This document shows, in pieces, positions 57,890 through 64,000 of a stretch of 64,000 bases of DNA. A program made the position numbers and the translations under genes. The stretch is taken from NCBI GenBank assembly GCA_902623175.1, contig CACNSR010000011.1, positions 1-64,000 of the forward strand, read 5' to 3'. Source of the stretch: Halieaceae bacterium (GTDB lineage Bacteria; Pseudomonadota; Gammaproteobacteria; Pseudomonadales; Halieaceae). Numbering within the stretch: the stretch's first letter is position 1; each line of letters starts with the position of its first letter. The notes under the pieces are model-generated. The model was not told the origin of the DNA, searched no databases, and was given only the letters and a program-made list of their open reading frames with translations.

Positions 57890-59455
57890 TCAGGACAAGC
57901 CGAGCGCGCCGGGATTCATGATGCCATCGGGGTCGAGAGCGGCCTTGATGCCGTTGACCAGGTCCAGTGCCGGCGCCTTAAGTGTGCTGTGATAGTGGTA
58001 GGCCTTGCCCAATTGCATGTGGCTTGCGCCTTCCGCGGACAATACGTCAACCACTTCGCTCTTGACCTTATACACCGCATCCCAGGCATCGGGGACAGCA
58101 TCAAACTGATTGAGTCGGGCAAGGTGGTCAGGCTCAAGGCTATGCTTGTGTAGCGCATTCAGCTCGTCGGGCCAGAAGAAAACCGGCTCGAGTACGGTGA
58201 TCTGCTCACTGACCACGGCAATCAAATAGCCTGTCTCAATGTTGAACTGCACCAGTGTGTCGCGGTTGCGTTCATACACCGCCTCTACCTCGGCCAGTAC
58301 CGCCTCACCGCGCGAGTGGGGTACCAGACCATGTACCGGTAGCCAGCGCTCACCCTCTGCGCCCACCATATTGTTGACCGGGCCGAAGGGGTTGGCCGCG
58401 AGTATCCGTGGGATGCTGTCGGCTAGTTCTTTGCCGCCTTCTGCTGAACAAATCTCACGAATTCGCTTTACCTGATGGTCGGCTTCCGCTTCTGTTCGGC
58501 CTTCGCTGATCGTGAACATAGCCCATTCAACGTCGTCCATGAAGCGTCGGCCGGAGAGTGCGATCTTGGCGCCCTGTTTGATCTTGTTCACGATGCCGGA
58601 TTCGTTTTGCAGCACACCCGTCAGTTGCTGGGCATCGGCCGCCAGGCTGGCACGCTTCATGCGCTGATGCTGCAGGTAGGGGTCGAATCCAAAGCACTCG
58701 GTGGTCAGGGACTCGCGAGAGATCTGGGCCATGGCCCGGAGCATGGGACCCGACTCCTCGAAGGCGAAGCTGGTATACCCTTTGGCGCCGGCGAGCGGCA
58801 CCAGTGGCAGCGTGGCGCGCACCTTGATACCGAGGGCACCGCAGTCTCCGAGGAACACGCCCGTCAGGTCAGGACCAAAGTGTCGCGTGAAAGGTGCTGC
58901 GCGCTGTTGAGCCGCCGAACCCGTCTCCAGCAGATCGCCTTTGCCAGTGACAACACTGACCGAGAGGACGTTGTCAGCGGCGGTGCCGCTCTGACCGCTG
59001 CCCCAAAAAATGCTGTTCTGGGAGAGGCCACCCCCAACCGTCGCGTAGCGTCCGGACAGCGTGCCCCAATAGGCGGTGCGCACACCGAGTGGCGCGAGGT
59101 GCTCATACAGCTTTTGCCAGCTGCACCCGGCCTCGACCGTTACATAACGATCTTCCAGATTGACCTCGACAATGGCGTCCATGCTGGCCATATCGATCAA
59201 CACGCTATCGGGCGCGCTGGCGATGTAACCGCTGGTATAGCTCATACCGCCCCCGCGGGTGACAATTGGCGTGCCGCGCTCCAGGCAGGCCCGCACCAGC
59301 GCCTGCACTTCATCGATGTTGCGCGGCCGCACAACCGCACAGATAGGCGGTCCTACAGTGAAGACATCCTGAGAGTACAGCGTTATCTGCTCGGGATCCG
59401 TGGTGATGATCTCGGCAGGTAGTAATTGGGTGATGGTGGATACCACTGCGTTCAT
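57890..59455 (-). CDS. FAD-binding oxidoreductase (VAO/FAD-linked oxidase family)
   Basis: AVVRPRNIDEVQALVRACLERGTPIVTRGGGMSYTSGYIASAPDSVLIDMASMD; terminal ALDPDGIMNPGAL. Confidence 0.88.
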   Translation of the reverse strand: MNAVVSTITQLLPAEIITTDPEQITLYSQDVFTVGPPICAVVRPRNIDEVQALVRACLERGTPIVTRGGGMSYTSGYIASAPDSVLIDMASMDAIVEVNLEDRYVTVEAGCSWQKLYEHLAPLGVRTAYWGTLSGRYATVGGGLSQNSIFWGSGQSGTAADNVLSVSVVTGKGDLLETGSAAQQRAAPFTRHFGPDLTGVFLGDCGALGIKVRATLPLVPLAGAKGYTSFAFEESGPMLRAMAQISRESLTTECFGFDPYLQHQRMKRASLAADAQQLTGVLQNESGIVNKIKQGAKIALSGRRFMDDVEWAMFTISEGRTEAEADHQVKRIREICSAEGGKELADSIPRILAANPFGPVNNMVGAEGERWLPVHGLVPHSRGEAVLAEVEAVYERNRDTLVQFNIETGYLIAVVSEQITVLEPVFFWPDELNALHKHSLEPDHLARLNQFDAVPDAWDAVYKVKSEVVDVLSAEGASHMQLGKAYHYHSTLKAPALDLVNGIKAALDPDGIMNPGALGLS

Positions 59456-60865
59456 TCAGCGCCTCCTGCCCCATATCAGTAATACACTATGAGCCGCAAA
59501 GGGTAACAGACGTTCGATGATGTCGCCCGGCGCATTAGGCAGCAGTGACAGCGCCACCGTGAGACCAAAACCTATCCAGATACCCGTGACGCGAACGCTG
59601 TCCGGGATCTGCCAGCCCAGCAGACGAGCAAACAGCGTGGGCCCTAGCGCTGCCCCTAGCGCGCTCCACGCAAACAACACCCGAGAGAAGATAGGTGCTG
59701 GCAGAAAGAGCGCTACCAATACGGCAAGTAGCACGACAATGAACACTGCCCATCGCCCTCGACGTAATACCCGTGCGCTACCTTGCAGTGCCTCATCGGT
59801 GAGGTCGTGGGACAGTGTGCTGGCGCACACTAGGAGCTGGCTGTCGGCGGTGGACATGATCGCCGAGAGCACTGCGGCGAGCAGAAGACCTGCGAGAACC
59901 GGGGGCAGCACCTGTTCTGACAGGGCAAAAAAGACCTGTTCATTGTTGTTCAGTGAATCGAAGATGCCACGCCCCACCAGTCCCGTCAGGACCATCCCCG
60001 AGAAGACAACGAGATACCAAATGAGGGTGATGCGTGCTGCGGTGCGCCGCGCACGATGATCCTTGAGCGCCATAAAGCGTACCATCAGGTGCGGTTGCCC
60101 AAATGTACCGAGACTGATGGCCAAGGACCCAATGGCAAATCCGATAGCCGACAAGGTCGCCGCATCGGTTCCCCCATTGTTTTGGTTGCCAAGTTCGATG
60201 AGCTCAATAAGGGAGGCAAACCCTCCCGTCGAGATCACGGTTCCCATTGGTAGCGTGATGGCTGCCAGGCACATAACGACACCTTGTAGGGTGTCGGTCA
60301 GACTGACCGCCCAATAGCCGCCCAGCCAGGTGTAAATCAGAATGACCAGTGCGCCGCCTACAATCGCCAGCGTATCGCTGACGGCAAATACTTTGGTGAC
60401 GGTGAGCCCGGCGCCTTGGAACTGCGCGGCGACGTAAAAAACAAAGGCAATCAGAATAACGACGGCCGCGGATCGCACGAGGGCGTTGCTGCGGGGGTTA
60501 TCGTTCGGCTCGCTGAGATAGTCTATGAAAGTAGTCAGCTGCCGCTGATGACTGGCTTCCAGTAGCCTCGGCGCGATCCACCACCAGGCCACGACCATTC
60601 CAGACAGGCTTCCCAAAGCGACCCAAATAACGGATGGACCCATAGCAAAGGCAGCGCCGCTCACCCCCAGTAAGGTCCACGCTGAGGAGGCACTGGCGCT
60701 GTAGGAAATGCCGGTGATCCAGGGACCCACCTCGCGGGCACCCAGAAAAAAATCGCTGCTGGAGCGAGTGCGTCGCGACGCCCAGAGGCCTACTCCCAGT
60801 AGCAGACATTGGTAAGCCAAGACGGCACTCAATACGATGGTGCTGACGTCGTCGGTCGTATTCAC
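59456..60865 (-). CDS. Sodium:solute symporter family transporter
   Basis: SSDFFLGAREVGPWITGISYSASASSAWTLLGVSGAAFAMG; ADSQLLVCASTLSHDL; GTG start chosen. Confidence 0.88.
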   Translation of the reverse strand: MNTTDDVSTIVLSAVLAYQCLLLGVGLWASRRTRSSSDFFLGAREVGPWITGISYSASASSAWTLLGVSGAAFAMGPSVIWVALGSLSGMVVAWWWIAPRLLEASHQRQLTTFIDYLSEPNDNPRSNALVRSAAVVILIAFVFYVAAQFQGAGLTVTKVFAVSDTLAIVGGALVILIYTWLGGYWAVSLTDTLQGVVMCLAAITLPMGTVISTGGFASLIELIELGNQNNGGTDAATLSAIGFAIGSLAISLGTFGQPHLMVRFMALKDHRARRTAARITLIWYLVVFSGMVLTGLVGRGIFDSLNNNEQVFFALSEQVLPPVLAGLLLAAVLSAIMSTADSQLLVCASTLSHDLTDEALQGSARVLRRGRWAVFIVVLLAVLVALFLPAPIFSRVLFAWSALGAALGPTLFARLLGWQIPDSVRVTGIWIGFGLTVALSLLPNAPGDIIERLLPFAAHSVLLIWGRRR

Positions 60866-60930
60866 GATAGCGCGCCTCCCCTCCACTTGGCGGTATGATG
60901 CCACTCAGTCAGAGATAAAAGGGGGCTCCG

Positions 60931-61866
60931 TTGAGAGAGATTGGCTTCTCCCACGTGGTAATCACTACCTCGAACGCCCCACAGCTGGGCGGGTTTTTTG
61001 CCGCCCTGGGGTGGCACTTGCACAGCACCGCGCTCTTCGCCGATGCGGCTGACTTTTGGGGCGCAGACATGACCCAAGTGGCCGAGCGCTGGGTCGCGCC
61101 CAGTGGGGCATGTGAGGTTGTATTGCTCCCCGTTACGAACACAACTGCGGTGCTTCGCCCTCTGGATTGCGCGGTGACCACTCCCGGTGGGCTGTTTGAT
61201 ATCAACATGCGCACCTGGGACAGCGACTGGGCGCGCGAGTTTTTGCACACCCATGGTTGGCGTGAGCTGGTTCCGGCAGTGGCTTGGCAGTTCGGCGAGG
61301 TGCAGACGAGCGAGGCCCTCTACATTCAGGATGACGGCATCGTGATGGCCGTGATGCAGCGCCTGAGCCCACCCCTTGAAGGTATCGAGTTTGACCGTAT
61401 GAGCGATGTCTTTAACTCCACACAGATGGTGAGCAATGTCGAGACGACGCTCGCTTTTCTCAAAGTCTTGGGATTCGAGCGGTTCATTGACCATGCGGGC
61501 CCACTGCCCGGGGAGGGCCCCCGGGTATTGCAGCTTGAGCAGCACCCCGCTGACACCGCCGGCATCCACCTGAGCATCGCCCACCCGGAGGCAGCGATGT
61601 CAGGTTCGATCGAACTAATTGATGTGCCGGAACACCCCCTACCTTGCCTTCCGGTGCCCAGCACGGGCGGCCGCGGCCTGCGCGCACTCGCCATCCCCTG
61701 TCATGATGTGTCGGAGACCTATGCCGCAGTTAACGATAGCGAGTGGTCGGCACAGGTCTGTCAGCCACTGGCAAAGCGCAACCTGCCGGGACTGCTCAGC
61801 GGTGAGTGCTTCGCCGTGACCGGGCCCGATGGCGGGCGACTCGACCTTTATCAATTAGCACAGTGA
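60931..61866 (+). CDS. Two-domain VOC superfamily protein (TTG start)
   Basis: GFSHVVITTSNAPQLGGFFAALGWHLHSTALF; second module QMVSNVETTLAFLKVLGFERF. Confidence 0.72.
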   Translation: MREIGFSHVVITTSNAPQLGGFFAALGWHLHSTALFADAADFWGADMTQVAERWVAPSGACEVVLLPVTNTTAVLRPLDCAVTTPGGLFDINMRTWDSDWAREFLHTHGWRELVPAVAWQFGEVQTSEALYIQDDGIVMAVMQRLSPPLEGIEFDRMSDVFNSTQMVSNVETTLAFLKVLGFERFIDHAGPLPGEGPRVLQLEQHPADTAGIHLSIAHPEAAMSGSIELIDVPEHPLPCLPVPSTGGRGLRALAIPCHDVSETYAAVNDSEWSAQVCQPLAKRNLPGLLSGECFAVTGPDGGRLDLYQLAQ

Positions 61867-61876
61867 GCATAACCTT

Positions 61877-62776
61877 ATGTTGAAGTCGATCTTGATGGTC
61901 TGGGTGTTGGCACAGAATCTTGCGCTGACTCAGGAAGCCTATGAGGACTATCTGGGTTATCGATCTGTCAATGAGGGTGTGATGTCTGCCGAACTGGCAG
62001 CCGCGATCGGTCGACCTGAGCTCGCGGAGAGACGCTTTGTGACTATGATGCCGCGCTCGGGCCCACAGGTAGGTCTGCGTCTCGTCGAAGGAGATGTTTC
62101 CGGATATGCGCCAATGCAGCGAGTAGGGTGGAGCGCCATTGAGCTGCTGGTGCAAGACCCCAAACTACTCGAGACCGAGCTCGACGGTTCTGCGTTTAGA
62201 CATTTGAAGGGCCCCGATTTTTTGACGGAGCAAAAAAACATTCTTGCGATGCAGGTGACCGGCCCCAATCGGGAGCTGTTTTATCTCACGCACATGATTG
62301 ATCCCTCGAAGTCCTTTTTAAGGCCTCAGCCCAGCCAGGAACCTGTAGGTCACACCTTTATCATGGTCACGGGCAGCCTGGATCTGGAGGCCAGTCTAGG
62401 GTTTTGGCGACGGCACTTTGATAACAGTGTCGTCGGTCCTATTCCTTATCGCATTGGCGTGCTGTCTGATGCCTACGATCTGCCCGAGGACACGTTGCAC
62501 TCTCTGGCGGTGGTGTCTATGTCGGATGGCTATGGCATTGAAATCGATCAATACCCTGACCAGGCGACCGCCGTGCCTGCTCCCGAGGGTGAGCGGGGGG
62601 GTGTGATATTGGTCAGCTTGAGTGTCGACCCCGAGGGTCTTAAAGCGCCTCTGCCGTGGCGGCTGCCTTATATCGATACCGCCGGAGCGGTCGAGGGTGG
62701 GGTGATTACCTTGCCATCTGGTGCGCCCATAGAGATCTCACTGACTACCGCGATGTTGCCAGCGCCTACTCATTAG
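61877..62776 (+). CDS. Two-domain VOC superfamily protein, related to 50345..51187
   Basis: YEDYLGYRSVNEGVMSAELAAAIGRPELAERRFVTMMPRSG...VGWSAIELLVQD...HTFIMVTGSLDLEASLGFWRRHF. Confidence 0.7.
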   Translation: MLKSILMVWVLAQNLALTQEAYEDYLGYRSVNEGVMSAELAAAIGRPELAERRFVTMMPRSGPQVGLRLVEGDVSGYAPMQRVGWSAIELLVQDPKLLETELDGSAFRHLKGPDFLTEQKNILAMQVTGPNRELFYLTHMIDPSKSFLRPQPSQEPVGHTFIMVTGSLDLEASLGFWRRHFDNSVVGPIPYRIGVLSDAYDLPEDTLHSLAVVSMSDGYGIEIDQYPDQATAVPAPEGERGGVILVSLSVDPEGLKAPLPWRLPYIDTAGAVEGGVITLPSGAPIEISLTTAMLPAPTH

Positions 62777-62861
62777 ACTTATTGTTATACTTATATATCT
62801 TTTACAGGGTCTTGCCCCGATTCAGGCGCAGTGAGGCCCACGAGGGGTTAACGGGTTCGCT

Positions 62862-64000
62862 GTGGGCACCACTCTCTTTGACAAGCTGTGGCAAGAACAT
62901 GAGGTGACGACGCTGTCGGAGCGTCAATCCCTGCTTTATATCGATCGTATTTTTCTACACGAGCGAACCGGCAGCGTTGCCTTGAACGGCTTGCTTGAGA
63001 GACAGCGCTCGGTGCGCAGACGCGAGCATGCGTTCTGCACGATGGACCACATTGTCGATACCTTGCCGGGGCGTGGCGACGATACGCTGATGCCCAGTGG
63101 CCGGGATTTCATCGTCGCAACCCGACACGCGGCTCAGGAAACCGGTATTCAACTGTTTGACATCGCCGATGCTGATCAGGGCATCGTGCATGTGATCTCG
63201 CCCGAGCTTGGCATCGCACTGCCCGGGTTGTCACTCATCTGCCCGGACAGCCACACCTGTACTTTGGGCGGGCTCGGTGCGCTCGCCTGGGGCGTGGGTT
63301 CGACCGAGGCCGAGCATGCGCTGGCGACCAGTACACTGCGCGTCACCCGACCTCAGACGATGCGCGTCAGCTTCGCAGGGCTGCTCGGTGAGGGCGTCTC
63401 CGCAAAGGATCTTATTCTTTTCACTATCCGTGAGCTGTCAGCCTCCGGGGGTGCGGGTTATGCCATCGAGTTCGCCGGGCCCGCTATCGATGCTCTGCCG
63501 GTCGAAGCCCGGCTCACGCTCTGCAATATGACCACTGAGCTCTCTGCCTTTACCGGGCTGATCGCGGCCGATCGAAAAGTGCTCGACTATTGTGTGGGCC
63601 GCCGCTACGCGCCGCAGGGTGAGCTTTGGGATCAGGCCGCCCAACACTGGCAGTCGTTGCGCAGTGATGAGGGTGCAGTGTTTAATCAGGAACACAGCTT
63701 CGAGATTGGGTCACTCAAACCCCAGCTCAGTTGGGGCACCAGTCCACAACACTGTGTCGACTGGGATGACGCAATCCCCCACGCCAGTGACGCCCCCGAC
63801 GCGTTGGCGTCGGCGGCCTGGCAGCGTGCGCAAGATTATATGGGAGTGACTTCCGGCAGTCAGTTGTCCGATTACGCCCTCGACGCGGCGTTTATTGGAT
63901 CGTGCACCAATAGTCGATTGTCTGACTTGCAGCTGGCGGCCGCCTATCTGGAGCGCACCGGCCACAAGGTTGCAAAAGGGGTCAAGGCGCTCTGCGTGCC
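62862..64000 (+). CDS. Aconitase-superfamily large subunit (3-isopropylmalate dehydratase LeuC-like), GTG start, runs off window end
   Basis: Own translation: VGTTLFDKLWQEHEVTTLSERQSLLYIDRIFLHERTGSVALNGLLERQRSVRRREHAFCTMDHIVDT...CPDSHTCTLGGLGALAWGVGSTEAEHAL...FIGSCTNSRLSDLQLAA; no ORF in the supplied track on this frame. Confidence 0.9.
   Translation, partial: MGTTLFDKLWQEHEVTTLSERQSLLYIDRIFLHERTGSVALNGLLERQRSVRRREHAFCTMDHIVDTLPGRGDDTLMPSGRDFIVATRHAAQETGIQLFDIADADQGIVHVISPELGIALPGLSLICPDSHTCTLGGLGALAWGVGSTEAEHALATSTLRVTRPQTMRVSFAGLLGEGVSAKDLILFTIRELSASGGAGYAIEFAGPAIDALPVEARLTLCNMTTELSAFTGLIAADRKVLDYCVGRRYAPQGELWDQAAQHWQSLRSDEGAVFNQEHSFEIGSLKPQLSWGTSPQHCVDWDDAIPHASDAPDALASAAWQRAQDYMGVTSGSQLSDYALDAAFIGSCTNSRLSDLQLAAAYLERTGHKVAKGVKALCV

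Noticed and set aside
58475-59422. 315-aa plus-strand ORF
   Set aside because: Antisense shadow of the FAD-binding oxidoreductase 57890..59455; no family signature.
60862-61584. 240-aa minus-strand ORF
   Set aside because: Antisense to the VOC protein 60931..61866 and without motif support.
1-64000. CRISPR arrays, tRNA/rRNA genes, IS elements, prophage genes
   Set aside because: No spaced direct-repeat arrays, T-loop/acceptor patterns, transposase or phage structural motifs seen on reading; small RNAs cannot be excluded by eye.

Overview
The window appears to be ordinary gammaproteobacterial-type chromosome carrying about 50 protein-coding genes. Taxon and functional names are inferred from protein motifs only; no database search was run. 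No rRNA, tRNA, CRISPR array, transposase or phage gene was recognised. Main blocks: (1) 0-9.5 kb, an oxidative locus: 2-oxoacid/acetoin dehydrogenase E1-beta (partial) and E2 around a cytochrome c/PQQ polyvinyl-alcohol-dehydrogenase-like protein, a cupin, a second PQQ dehydrogenase broken by a +1 frameshift in a nine-G tract, an AhpD-like protein, a P450 and a CoA-acylating-type aldehyde dehydrogenase. (2) 9.7-13.6 kb, a valine/isobutyrate degradation operon. (3) 13.6-20.5 kb, a TPR-sulfotransferase, a TonB-dependent receptor and a BCCT transporter. (4) 21.5-26.5 kb, a gpsA-plsB-(HAD-plsC fusion) phosphatidate synthesis operon. (5) 26.6-33 kb, an NhaC antiporter, Coq4, two acyl-CoA dehydrogenases, GNAT and desaturase genes. 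(6) 33.7-38.8 kb, a secreted metalloprotease plus a TonB receptor. (7) 39-44 kb, an FMN/Fe-S oxidoreductase, a truncated MDR, a membrane protein and a methyltransferase. (8) 45-64 kb, a large uncharacterised catabolic locus: TonB receptor, SDR, MFS, three two-domain VOC proteins, isochorismatase-like amidase, two tandem PuuE-like deacetylase-fold hydrolases, GntR regulator, nitrilase-fold protein with substituted catalytic residues, FAD oxidase, sodium:solute symporter and a GTG-initiated LeuC/aconitase-like gene absent from the ORF track. Block 8 is the best candidate for an undescribed pathway.
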